From contig CAVXTT010000019.1 in NCBI GenBank assembly GCA_963764685.1, positions 273,242 to 337,241 on the forward strand: a DNA stretch of 64,000 nt. The letters run 5' to 3'. Below, one piece after another: positions 8,864-18,276 of this stretch (its first letter is position 1; each line of letters starts with the position of its first letter). Under the pieces are notes generated by a model. It was not told where the DNA came from, made no database searches, and saw nothing but the letters and a program-made list of their open reading frames with translations. The stretch is from CAVXTT01 sp963764685 (GTDB taxonomy: Bacteria > Bacteroidota > Ignavibacteria > Ignavibacteriales > Ignavibacteriaceae). The position numbers and the translations under genes were made by a program.

Positions 8864-10772
8864 TTATCTCATCAATATCATCTTCTTCGAGATAACCCTC
8901 TCTCCCGCACTTAACCTATAGAAATATATCCCGCTGGCTAAACCATCTGCATTAAAATCTATATTATAATTCCCTGCATCCTTTTCCTCATCAACAAGTT
9001 TCCTTACTTCTCTTCCCAATGCATCGTAAACAATTAAACGTACTTTACCCTGTACAGGTATTGAGTAGCTTATTGTTGTTGAGGGGTTAAAGGGATTGGG
9101 GTAGTTCTGACTAAGTCCAAAACCGGCAGGCGGTGTTACTTTTATTTGTAAGACATTTGAATACGAACCAGAGGCATTAAAATCAATTTGCTTTAACCTG
9201 TACTGATATTCTCCGGGCTGAATATTTTGATCCAAATAGGAGTAATATTGAATTTCTGTAGTTGTACCCTTACCTTCTACAAACCCAATTAATTCCCATC
9301 CGGGTTCAGCAAGGGAACTTCTCTCTATCTCAAATCCCTTGTTTGAAGTTTCTGTTGCGGTTGACCAAAACAGTTCAACGCTGTTATTAACACTATTTCC
9401 TGAAAAAGAAATAAATTCAACAGGCGTTATGCAGGGATATTCCATTAAAATATTATAATTGACAACCGGAGTGGAAAAGGATGTTGTAGTAAAGCCAGGT
9501 GATTGAACTACCGGTATAAAATCAACTGCAGTTATTTGATTATCCAATAAATTTATGCCGGTCTGAAACTGATAATAACAATCAGCAGTACCTGTTGAAT
9601 CTGTTTTTACCAGCATCATATTTTTGATGGATTGATTCAATAATTTTGTACAGGTTAAAGCATAAATACTGTCACCGAAGTTTCTGATTTTATTACCATA
9701 AATTTCAATATCATTTTGATTCTGCAATGAGTCATAATAATTGATAAACCAGTTCAGATTTCCTTCCGGTGTTATCTTCAACAAGAATGCATTACTGGAG
9801 TAATTATTAAAGGCAAAACTTTTTGTAGAACCGGCTACCAGGATTTCTGAATTGCCGGTAAGCGCAATTGAACTAGGATAATCCGGAAGAAATGCATTAC
9901 CTTCCAGCGTTTTTGCCCATAAGGGTGTACCTGAACTATCCACACGCATTATAAAGATCTCTTTGTCAGGACCATTGATTGTCATCTGGGCAGTAATAAC
10001 ACAACTCCCGTCATTTAATTCAACTACGCCCTGGCTTATAACTTCAGCGGAGTCAAAACTATAATATTTAGCAACTTGAGGAACCCCCAGAGCATCAGTT
10101 TTCATAAAATATGTATATGCATCGGACGACCCCTGAAGTCTCAGATAACCGGTTGAGATAAACCCGCCGCCGGATGATTTTACCATCGCAGTTGATACTG
10201 TCTCAGTACCAAATGAAATACTCTTTGCCCATAACGGCCCCCCATCAGAAGAAATCTTTATAAGCGACATCCTTCTGGCTGGTGCTGTCGGCAGTACATT
10301 CCAATAACCACTGACCACAAAAGACCCATCATTCTCTACAATAACTGAATTTGATATTTCATCCAGCCAGTCCGAGTTAGGAAGGAAATCTCTGCTTTGC
10401 CCATATCAGATTTCCAAAACTGTTAAATTTGGCTATCATTGTATAAGAATGAAAGTTTACAGCAACGCTGATATGGACAATTATTGCATATTCCTGATTT
10501 GGCAGTTCAACCATCCCGACACTACTTGCTATCCAATCATATCCTGAAATTTTTTTGGCAGATATAACCTGTCCCGCCGAATCAATTGTAAAAAATACCT
10601 GCTGGGGCGGGCCACCGTTGTCGTTTCCAAATACTACCAGTTCGGATCCTTTCTTAAAGACATCTGCATTCAGCAGGGAATAATTAGGTGTTGAGTACAC
10701 TATGTGCATTGACTGCTGTGCGGTAAGTGTAATGCTCATTAATATACAAATCAGTATAACTTTATTTTTCAT
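8864..10772 (-). CDS. T9SS-sorted secreted protein, interrupted by one frameshift
   Basis: Two frames join into one protein of about 635 residues. The first, 10772-10377, has a signal peptide (MKNKVILICILMSITLTAQQ) and a repeat domain. The second runs open from before 10390 to 8864. At about 10391 the first frame reads AKQRFPS and stops; removing one base gives WAKQ followed by DFLPNSDWLDEIS, which continues the same repeat pattern. The central part has SxGxxLWAK-type repeats (WAKSISF, WAKTLEG), like beta-propeller proteins of secreted type. Residues near the end form a fibronectin-like module (ELFWSTATETSNKGFEIERS) and the type A sorting domain (NYPNPFNPSTTISYSIP). It is exported by Sec, then by T9SS. 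The frameshift is probably an assembly insertion. Confidence 0.75.
8965..9109 (-). repeat. 145-bp near-identical copy of the sorting-domain coding sequence
   Basis: This stretch, coding the core of the T9SS sorting domain, matches 10921-11065 in the neighbouring gene with one mismatch that I can see over 145 bases. Flanking sequence diverges at once on the downstream side. The identity includes silent positions. Confidence 0.75.
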
Positions 10773-10819
10773 TCCGCTAAACTCCGGGATATAGTATTGT
10801 TCATTTTAAGGTCTGTTTA

Positions 10820-13240
10820 TTACTTTAATAAAATCAGCTTTTTTGTTATAGTAACCGCAGGTGTCCACATACGGTAGAAATATATCCCGCTTGCCAGACC
10901 ATCTGCATTAAATTCAATTTTATAATTCCCTGCATCCTTTTCCTCATCAACAAGTTTCCTTACTTCCCTTCCCAATGCATCGTAAACAATTAAACGTACT
11001 TTACCCTGTACAGGTATTGAGTAGCTTATTGTTGTTGAGGGGTTAAAGGGATTGGGGTAGTTCTGGGCTAAACTATAATCTGAAACAAGGGTTAGGGTTA
11101 CTTCAATTTCTTTTGAGTATTCAAACGAGCCGTCATAATCTACCTGCTTCAGCCGGTAGCTTACAGTTGATGCATTATCAAGATCAGAAAGGTTATCTGT
11201 ATAGGAGTAATTTTGTATTTCGGAGGTGGTACCGTGTCCTGATACAAATGCAAGTAGTCCGCCAGGTATCATTATTTTTTCTTTCAATCTCAAAGCCGCG
11301 GTTATTTAGTCTCTGTTGCGGTTGACCAGTTAAGTTTTACATTATTACCTTCAGGTAGAGCCTCGAACGATGTCAGCTCAACAGGTACTCCTCCATTTGT
11401 GGTTCTGAGAATTGTTCCATACCATACCAACAGCGGTTCCTGTATTTGCATCAGTAAATGAGACGCCATACAGATGATTTGTTGTACCGCTTGTTTGCAA
11501 AGTCCAGGTCGTTCCACCGTTTGTGGTTCTTAGAATTGTTCCATCCACACCAACAGCAGTTCCCGTATTTGCATCAGTAAATGAGACACCGTATAAATGA
11601 TTTGTCGTTCCGCTTGTTTGAGAAGTCCAGGTTGTTCCACCGTTTGTGGTTCTGAGAATTGTCCCATCAAAACCAACAGCAGTTCCCGTATTTGCATCAG
11701 TAAATGAGACACCAAATAGATCATTGTTGTTCCGCTTGTTTGTGAAGTCCAGGTCGTTCCGCCATTTGTGGTTCTGAGAATTGTCCACCCAAACTGCCAA
11801 CAGCAGTTCCCGTATTTGCATCAGTAAATGAGACACTATGAAAGTCAGTGTTGTTCCGCTTGTTTGTGAAGTCCACGTCGTTCCACCATTTGTGGTTCTG
11901 AGAATTGTTCCATCCTCACCAACAGCAGTTCCAGTATTTGTATCAGTAAATGAGACACCATATAGAATATTTGTTGTTCCGCTTGTTTGTGAAGTCCACG
12001 TTGTTCCGCCGTTTGTGGTTCTGAGAATTATTCCAATATTGTACCCCCACCAACAGCAGTTCCCGTATTTGCATCAGTAAATGAGACACCATATAGATAA
12101 TTTGTCGTTCCACTTGTTTGTGGAGTCCAGGTGATTCCGCCGTTTGTGGTTCTGAGAATTGTTCCATAACTCACCAACAGCAGTTCCCGTATTTGCATCA
12201 GTAAAGGAGACACCATTTAGATTATATGTCGTTCCGCTTGTTTGTGCAGTCCAGGTCATTCCGCCGTTTGTGGTTCTAAGAATTGTTCCATGCATACCAA
12301 CAGCAGTTCCCATATTTGCATCAATAAATGAGACACCATAAATAGCTTCTGTAGTACCGCTTGTTTGTGAAGTCCAGGTGGTTCCGCCGTTTGTGGTTCT
12401 GAGGATTGTTCCAACATATCCAACAGCAGTACCCGTATTTTCATCAGTAAAAGACACATCGAATAGATACTGAGTCGTTCCACTCGTTTGTGAAGTCCAG
12501 GTGGTTCCGCCGTTTGTGGTTCTGAGGATTGTTCCATAATCACCAACAGCAGTCCCCGTATTGCTATCAGTAAATGAGACACTCTCTAGCCAACTAGTCG
12601 TTCCGCTTGTTTGCGAAGTCCAGGTCGTTCCGCCATTTGTGGTTCTGAGAATTTTCCCTGCCTGCCCAACAACAGTTCCCGTATTTGCATCAGTAAATGA
12701 GACTCCCAATAGATAATTTGTCGTTCCGCTTGTTTGTGAAGTCCAGGTCGTTCCGCCGTTTGTGGTTCTGAGAATTGTCCCACCTTCACCAACAGCAGTT
12801 CCCGTACTTGCGTCAGTAAATGCGACTCCATATAGAGACTGGGTCGTTCCGCTTGTTTGTGAATACCATGTCGTTCCACCATTTGTGGTTCTGAGAATTG
12901 TTCCTGGATAGCCAACAGCAGTTCCTGTATTTGCATCACTAAATGAAACCCCATTTAAATCATATGTAGTCGTTCCGTTTGGTTGTGAAATCCACGTTGT
13001 GCCGCCGTCAGTTGTTTTAAGAATTATTCCAAAATAGCCAACAGTCCATCCCACTGTTGATGAAATAATTTCTACATCTATATGGCTGTTACCCTGCGGA
13101 TAAAAATTTTGCCAATACCATTGTGCATTAGTAAAAGATAAAAGAGAAAACAGAAAGAAGAGAATAGCAGATTTAATTACAGCCCCGCAAACAACTTTGG
13201 AGGGAAAAAGCCTGATTGTAGTAACCGAACATTCCGCCAT
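10820..13240 (-). pseudogene. T9SS-sorted Ycf48-like repeat protein, multiply frameshifted
   Basis: The ATG at 13240 has a good GGGAGG ribosome site six bases upstream and a signal peptide ending in SFTNAQ. About 14 repeats of 41 residues follow, of the form GTILRTTNGGTTWTSQTSG, then a variable loop and GVSFTDANTGTAVG: the Ycf48/BNR-type seven-bladed propeller motif. The first seven repeats are in one frame to about 12180. The reading then changes frame near 12180, 12035, 11850, 11790, 11730, 11430 and 11290. The end has a fibronectin-like module (PVELTSFEALPEGNNVKLNW) and a sorting domain (NYPNPFNPSTTISYSIP), stopping at 10820. Either it has decayed or, since neighbours also carry indels, the repeats were misassembled. 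Intact, it would be about 800 residues and secreted by T9SS. Confidence 0.75.
11390..13035 (-). repeat. Tandem 123-bp coding repeats (about 14 copies)
   Basis: The Ycf48-like blades are also DNA repeats with a 123-bp period (for example copies starting near 12598 and 12721). Copies at the 3' side of the gene are the most alike. High identity makes unequal crossing-over, and also assembly error, likely here. Confidence 0.8.
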
Positions 13241-13499
13241 ATAAACCTCCCGGTTATAAAAGCTCGAGCCAAACTATCCCGTCTATGCAGGATCGGATAT
13301 GCTGCTCCTCCCGTTAACTATCCGGAACAGCTTTTTACTCTGCCAACAATATGGCGATAAAAACCCCTGATTCCGTCATTTAACTTAAATTTAATTCTTG
13401 ACAGACGCAAGTAAAAGGTGTGTTAGGATGAAAGGAAAGGAATAAAATAAAGAATAATACAGACTTACAACTACCCTGAGAGATAAAGCATGGTTATCC

Positions 13500-14048
13500 T
13501 TAAACTATCAGTGCAGACGGATCCAGTTTTGCCTCCTTATTCTGAAGCCGCAGCGGGTTGTTCAAAGTGTCTCTTTTATTCAAACGCATACCGTAGTTTC
13601 TCAGCCTTAGTTCTCCCCCCTGATATTTAATAACAACAAATCTTTTAGTGAGGCAGACATAGCAGAAAAAAGAACAGGTGGTTAAAAGAGACAATATTAA
13701 TTCATAGTCGTTTTGGAGTCCCTGATGAATATTATAATAATCTGCACTCCCGGAGCTGAGATAAATTAGTAAGGAAAGAAAACAAAAAGTAAAAAACAAA
13801 AACAGGTTATTCCTGTATGTCTTTTCCTTTATATCATACAAAGAGAGGTTTTTGATAATCTTTAAACCATTTCTCCTGGCTTTTCTCTCCGTGTCTTCCT
13901 TGATGATGAAATTGCCTATAACATAAACCCTTTTAAGTGTCATCAGCATACCGCATTCGGAATAGGTACCGTTAGTTCTCAGTCCGAAAGTAAACACCAC
14001 ATCTTCCTGTGGGCCGACTATTTTAAGGGGAAATCTATGTCCCGGCAT
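13500..14048 (-). CDS. Hypothetical membrane protein with two helices
   Basis: 182 residues, family not recognised. Residues 1-60 are soluble and mixed in charge. A hydrophobic helix lies near 82-98 (NLFLFFTFCFLSLLIYLSS), and a second near 115-132 (ELILSLLTTCSFFCYVCLT) follows a short loop, with a basic C-terminal tail. The hairpin layout resembles small YcxB- or PH-like membrane proteins with a cytoplasmic domain on both sides, but I cannot assign it. It is isolated: 240-450 bases of non-coding DNA on either side and no operon partner. Confidence 0.5.
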   Translation of the reverse strand: MPGHRFPLKIVGPQEDVVFTFGLRTNGTYSECGMLMTLKRVYVIGNFIIKEDTERKARRNGLKIIKNLSLYDIKEKTYRNNLFLFFTFCFLSLLIYLSSGSADYYNIHQGLQNDYELILSLLTTCSFFCYVCLTKRFVVIKYQGGELRLRNYGMRLNKRDTLNNPLRLQNKEAKLDPSALIV

Positions 14049-14433
14049 AAAACCTCTTTATAAATTCAAATATTAACATGATAAAACATACAAGTCGTTA
14101 TTTATGATTGTCTTGAAAGCTGGTAATAAGGGCCCTTTGGAACATTAATAATATAATTAGCTCCCCCTTTGGGAACAAATTATTCTGCACCGTATTTAAC
14201 CTAAAGAAGGTTTAAGTGATTCAGGGCAATAGGAAAGACACGCATTTGTTGAAGAAAATATAAAGCATTATACCAGTCGATTCGAATGAAAGCGGTTGAG
14301 TGTTCCTGGTCCCTAAATGCTATAGTGATTAAAAGAAGGGGCCATTCACCCTCGTAGAGCGGTCCATTATTCCCCGAATGCCCCACATTAAAAATGTGTT
14401 TTGCTCAACTTTCGTCCGCACGACCGCACGGTT
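14049..14433. other. Intergenic region, 385 bases
   Basis: Between pyrC and the two-helix protein. It contains a 61-codon minus-strand frame at 14201-14386 that I do not accept as a gene. A small hairpin lies at 14384-14398 (CACATT/AATGTG with a three-base loop) followed by TTTTGC, a weak terminator candidate. A GACCGCACG motif next to the pyrC stop also occurs, inverted, after the HAD gene at about 1702. Confidence 0.4.
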
Positions 14434-15727
14434 TTATATACTCACAAACTCATTATTATAAAACATCTTCCCTTTATTTATTACTGCCAGCGATCTTCCT
14501 GTAAGAAGCCGCTTGTCAAAAGGTGAGTTCTTGGATATGCTCTTAAATTTCGAGATGTCTACCGTCCATATCTCCTTTACATCCAGCACAGTCAGATTGG
14601 CCGGCTCCCCTTCCTTAAATGAAGGGACAGGTATGTTAAGGATATTTCTTGGATTGATCGACATTTTCTCAATAAGCTGGGGAAGGGTTAAAACTTTTTT
14701 ATGAAAGAGTTCGGATATTGCAAGTGCAAGCTGGGTCTCAAGACCTATTATACCATTCGGTGCATATTCAAATTCCATTTCCTTTTCTTCCGGAGAATGA
14801 GGAGCGTGGTCGCTTGCAATGCAGTCGATCGTACCATCCTTTAATCCCCGGATAACTGCATCCATATCTTCTCTTGTTCTTAAGGGAGGATTCATTTTAT
14901 AATTTGTATCGTATGTTTTAACGGCATCATCGGTCAGGGAAAAATGATGCGGTGTTGCTTCTGCCGTAACTCTCAATCCTCTCTTCTTTGCCTGCCTTAC
15001 CATCTCAACAGCAGCCTTTGTGCTTATATGAGCAATATGGACCTTACCCCCTGTATATTCAGCCATCAGGATATCCCGCATAACGATCAGATCTTCGGCT
15101 ACTGCAGGAATTGCAGGAAGTCCCAGCAGTGTAGAGTTTATACTTTCATTCATTGCTCCGCCGGCAAGAGATTCATCCTCGCAGTGTTCGATCACCGGGA
15201 GATTGTACATCAGGGAATATTCAAGCACTCTTTTCAATATTCCGGCAGTTTTTATAACCGTTCCGTCATCCGAAAAACCTACTAGCACCTGCTTCTTTAA
15301 GCTCTGCCATTGGTGATATAACTTCCCCTTTGCGACTCATAGTAGCAGCTCCAACAGGATAAACATCTACCAGGTGATCTGCCGCCTTGGATCTTATGAG
15401 GTTTACAACTTCAGCAGTATCTATCGCAGGTTCGGTATTAGGCATACAGGCTATACCGGTAAACCCTCCTGCAGCCGCACTATTGCATCCTGTCTGAACA
15501 GTTTCCTCATCCTCCCTGCCCGGTTCTCTAAGATGCACGTGCATATCGAATAATCCGGGCACCACATACTTAGAGTTGAAGTCAATGACCTTTGCATCCT
15601 TCTGATCCTTATCCCCGGCTGTCCCGATCTTCTTTATTATTCCGTTTTCAATTACAAGGTCTGTATCAGGACTATCGATCTTTTCCCCGGGGTGAAGGAG
15701 TGTTATGTTTTTAAGAATAATTTTCAT
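14434..15727 (-). CDS. pyrC: Dihydroorotase, interrupted by one frameshift
   Basis: Third step of de novo pyrimidine synthesis: carbamoyl-aspartate to dihydroorotate, a zinc enzyme of the cytosol. The first frame (15727-15266) has the metal site DMHVHLREPG at residues 61-70, with His63 and His65. The second frame ends at 14434 and carries HIAHISTKAAVE, EATPHHFSL and IASDHAPHSPEEKE, the remaining metal and catalytic residues. Near 15283 one extra base turns the expected EAGAVGFSDDGT into EAGASRFFG and a stop; deleting it restores the family sequence exactly. Full length is about 430 residues, normal for the class I family. It lies 12 bases after pyrB in the same operon. An assembly insertion is more likely than a real mutation in an essential pathway. 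Confidence 0.88.
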
Positions 15728-15739
15728 TTCAAGCTCATT

Positions 15740-16661
15740 TTAATTTTGTGTGCCTAATAAATAAAGGACAGCCATCCTGACCGCAACCCCGTTTGTAACC
15801 TGCTGAAGAATTATCTGGTTCATACCGTCAGCTACTTCTGATGACAGCTCAACGCCCCTGTTGATTGGACCGGGATGAAGAAGGAGTATATCCTTTCCGT
15901 GCTTATCGAGCCGCTGCTGGTTTATTCCGAAATATTTTGTGTACTCCCTTATAGAAGGAAAGTACTGACCGGCTTTTCTTTCCAGCTGTATCCTTAGAAC
16001 ATTAAGAACATCATTCTCCTGGATAGCTTCATCGATATCATAAATTACTTTTACTCCCAGGCTCTTCAATAAATTTAGGGATCATTGTAGAAGGACCGCA
16101 GACAGAAACATCCGCACCCATTGTCTTTAGTCCGAAAATATTAGATAAGGCTACACGGCTATGGGCAATATCCCCGACGATGCAGACCTTTAATCCCTGA
16201 AGCCGTCCGAGCTTTTCTCTTATCGAATACATATCGAGCAAAGCCTGGGTAGGATGCTCGTGAGTGCCATCCCCTGCATTTATAATATTGGCAGTTGAAA
16301 TCCTTGTAAGGAAAAGAGGAGTACCTGCAGCAGCGTGTCTCACCACAACCATATCCACTTTCATTGCCTCGATATTCCTGATCGTATCCTTAAAAGTTTC
16401 TCCTTTGCTTACACTGCTCCCAGACACTCCGAAGTTTATTGCATCGGCGGATAATCTTTTTTCTGCAAGCTCGAAGGAGATCCTTGTCCTTGTAGAACTT
16501 TCATAAAAAAGATTAACAATAGTTTTTCCCTGCAGAGTAGGTACCCTCTTTATAGGTCTTTCAAGAACTTCCCTGAAGGTAGTAGCGGTATCAAGGATCA
16601 GTCGGATATCTTCTGCCGGTACACCCTGAAGTCCTAAAAGATGTCTGCTTGATAATGGCAT
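15740..16661 (-). CDS. pyrB: Aspartate carbamoyltransferase catalytic subunit, interrupted by one frameshift
   Basis: Joins carbamoyl phosphate and aspartate in pyrimidine synthesis. The first frame (16661-16038) holds the carbamoyl-phosphate site ESSTRTRISFE at residues 54-64 and HPTQALLDMYSI. The second frame (to 15740) holds VLRIQLER and the aspartate-loop region HPGPINRGVELSSEV. Near 16064 the first frame reads FIEEPGSKSNL and stops; removing one base gives FIESLGVKVIYDID, as in the family (KFIESLGVKV). Combined length is about 306 residues, the normal size. It follows pyrR after three bases and precedes pyrC by 12. No pyrI is visible, so it is probably an unregulated trimer or pairs with dihydroorotase. 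Confidence 0.9.
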
Positions 16662-16664
16662 TTC

Positions 16665-17231
16665 TTAATTCTCTTTTTTAGTTTCTTCTTTTGTATCGAT
16701 AAGGTAAACGGCATCCTCACCGTCCACTTCCGACAGCTTTAACTTGATTTCCTCATTTATGGATGTAGGAATATTTTTCCCGACGTAATCTGCTTTTATC
16801 GGAAGCTCCCGGTGCCCCCTGTCCACCAGTACGCAGAGCTGTATGGTTGATGGTCTTCCCATATCCATCAGGGCTCCCATTGCAGAGCGGACTGTCCTGC
16901 CTGTATAAAGGACATCATCGATAAGAATGATATCCTTGTCATTCAGATCGAAAGTTATATCGCTTACAGAAACCTGGGGCTGCTTAAGGCGTTTACGGAA
17001 ATCATCCCTGTAAAGAGTAACATCGAGTACACCCAGCGGAAGGTCGATCCCTTCAATTTCTTTAATCTTGTTGTATATCCTTCTTGCAAGGAACTCACCG
17101 CGGGTTCTCATCCCTATCAGCACAACATTTCTTGAACCTTTGTTTCTTTCAAGTATCTCGTGAGAGATCCTGATGATGATCCTCTGGATATTTACTTCGT
17201 CTATTATTTTTGCTTTTATGCTCATATACAA
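16665..17231 (-). CDS. pyrR: PyrR bifunctional pyr operon regulator / uracil phosphoribosyltransferase
   Basis: About 188 residues with a type I phosphoribosyltransferase fold. The PRPP-binding loop is IILIDDVLYTGRTVRSA at about 101-117, and the earlier VVLIGMRTRGEFLARRI is typical of PyrR, as is the C-terminal ELPIKADYVGKNIPTS. In Gram-positive bacteria PyrR binds the pyr leader RNA with UMP to promote termination, and it also makes UMP from uracil. It is first in pyrR-pyrB-pyrC. Start choice: a TTG at 17231 is five bases from GGAGG and an ATG at 17225 is eleven bases away; homologues fit either. The GGAGG is inside a hairpin (see the leader feature), so its own RNA may be the target. Confidence 0.9.
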   Translation of the reverse strand: MYMSIKAKIIDEVNIQRIIIRISHEILERNKGSRNVVLIGMRTRGEFLARRIYNKIKEIEGIDLPLGVLDVTLYRDDFRKRLKQPQVSVSDITFDLNDKDIILIDDVLYTGRTVRSAMGALMDMGRPSTIQLCVLVDRGHRELPIKADYVGKNIPTSINEEIKLKLSEVDGEDAVYLIDTKEETKKEN

Positions 17232-17264
17232 AAAATCCTCCGTGGAATAATTCCTTGGAGGTCC
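17230..17264 (-). terminator. pyrR leader hairpin: terminator-like and overlapping the ribosome binding site
   Basis: On the minus-strand transcript CCTCC (17261-17257) pairs with GGAGG (17241-17237). An inner stem of GGAA with TTCC closes a three-base loop, and there is a 2x2 internal loop between the stems. Six T residues (17235-17230) follow with one intervening A. So the same hairpin looks like an intrinsic terminator and hides the only Shine-Dalgarno of pyrR. It lies where PyrR-dependent attenuators are found, but I do not see the classical PyrR-binding loop consensus. Confidence 0.65.
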
Positions 17265-17775
17265 TTTTTAAGTTTATTATTTATTAGTTCCTTATCCATT
17301 TCCCGAACAGATTTAAAGGTGATAAATTTCTGATTAGAAAATTAGCTTAAACAAGACGAAAAAGCAAAATGGTACGATGGTGCGATAGTTCGATCGTACG
17401 ATAGTGCAAACAAATAAAATGGAGTATAACTTAATTGCAGGTTAAATTGATTGTCATTCCATATCTAATCCAAGAAGGTTTTGATTACAACCGAAGGCAC
17501 CCTTCAAGAGAGATACTTGCGGGGCTCTTTCATTAAATGCCCACCTTATAACGTAAATCGTTCATAAAAGTCATCATACCTGATGAAGTTAAAGGAACTT
17601 TTATCCGGTATACCATTCTTAATTTCCTAAGTTATTCGCTAATATTCCGGAGTTGACCTGTCTTATTTTATGGGGGTATCGGAGTTGACCAGTTGTGTTG
17701 GTCTCCATTGTATCTCAAAAAGAGAATATTTCCTGACTCTAGGCGTTAAATTTCTCTATAATTATACCTATGGTA

Positions 17776-17842
17776 CGTCTATCATCCGTTTATCATCCGT
17801 CTATCATCCGTTTATCATCCGTTGCCGTACATATGATAGACG
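17776..17842. repeat. 11-bp tandem repeats with an inverted copy
   Basis: Four head-to-tail copies of CGTYTATCATC lie at 17776-17819, with Y alternating C, T, C, T, so the true unit may be 22 bp. A partial fifth unit follows. An inverted copy (ATGATAGACG, 17833-17842) ends the array, so a hairpin with the third unit is possible. Confidence 0.75.
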
Positions 17843-18103
17843 GAATATAAAAGCAGGATAGACCTCTGATCAGACATTTTGTTGAATAATTATACACAAA
17901 TTTGGTAGAAATTAGTGAATAAGGCCGGATAAGGACAATCAAATTAAAACATCAGGGTTTACAGAAGTTTGTTCATTATTTCCTCTGAAATAATATGTCT
18001 CCTTAGTAATCTCAGCTACTTCTTCTAGGGAAAGTCGCCGTGCCCTGTTTTTAGTATTTTTTTACTTCAAAGGGGAGTACATTTTTGTTTTGTCAATGAA
18101 TAA

Positions 18104-18124
18104 AATTAGTGATTAGCACTAATT
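18104..18124. promoter_or_regulatory. Candidate operator: 8-bp inverted repeat
   Basis: AATTAGTG and CACTAATT flank a five-base spacer ATTAG, a perfect dyad of the size used by helix-turn-helix dimers. It lies about 150 bases before the GTG start of the subtilase, in AT-rich DNA. No regulator gene is adjacent, so its role is a guess. Confidence 0.35.
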
Positions 18125-18276
18125 GTATTATGGAATACATTTTTCACATTTATTTTTTCCCCGAAACTTATCAGCTGTTCAATAAAATATAAATATCATT
18201 TACTGTCTTCTTTTTTTAAAGATTTACAAACAAGAATTAAAGAGATCTCCCTTCAAATTATTAATAGGAGCCATAC

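Larger units (their letters stand above)
17265..18276. other. Long intergenic region of about 1 kb
   Basis: Between the divergent pyrR operon and the subtilase. It contains a GATCGTACGATAG-like semi-palindrome near 17390, two copies of CGGAGTTGACC (17648-17658 and 17680-17690), an 11-bp tandem array (17776-17823) and an inverted repeat at 18104-18124. A 63-codon frame at 17670-17861 covers the tandem array and is not convincing. No RNA gene was recognised. The promoters of both flanking operons must lie here. Confidence 0.5.

Noticed and set aside
13396..13425. TTGACA followed by TTAGGAT on the plus strand, like a sigma-70 promoter
   Set aside because: Spacing is about 19 bases, no plus-strand gene follows, and the host likely uses Bacteroidota-type promoters.
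14201..14386. 61-codon minus-strand frame upstream of the pyrC end
   Set aside because: No signal peptide, domain or ribosome site; composition like non-coding DNA.
14434..16661. True loss of pyrB and pyrC (pyrimidine auxotrophy)
   Set aside because: Each has only one extra base, all catalytic motifs are intact on both sides, and similar one-base excesses occur in unrelated genes nearby.
17670..17861. 63-codon plus-strand frame
   Set aside because: Its second half is only the 11-bp tandem repeat; no ribosome site.
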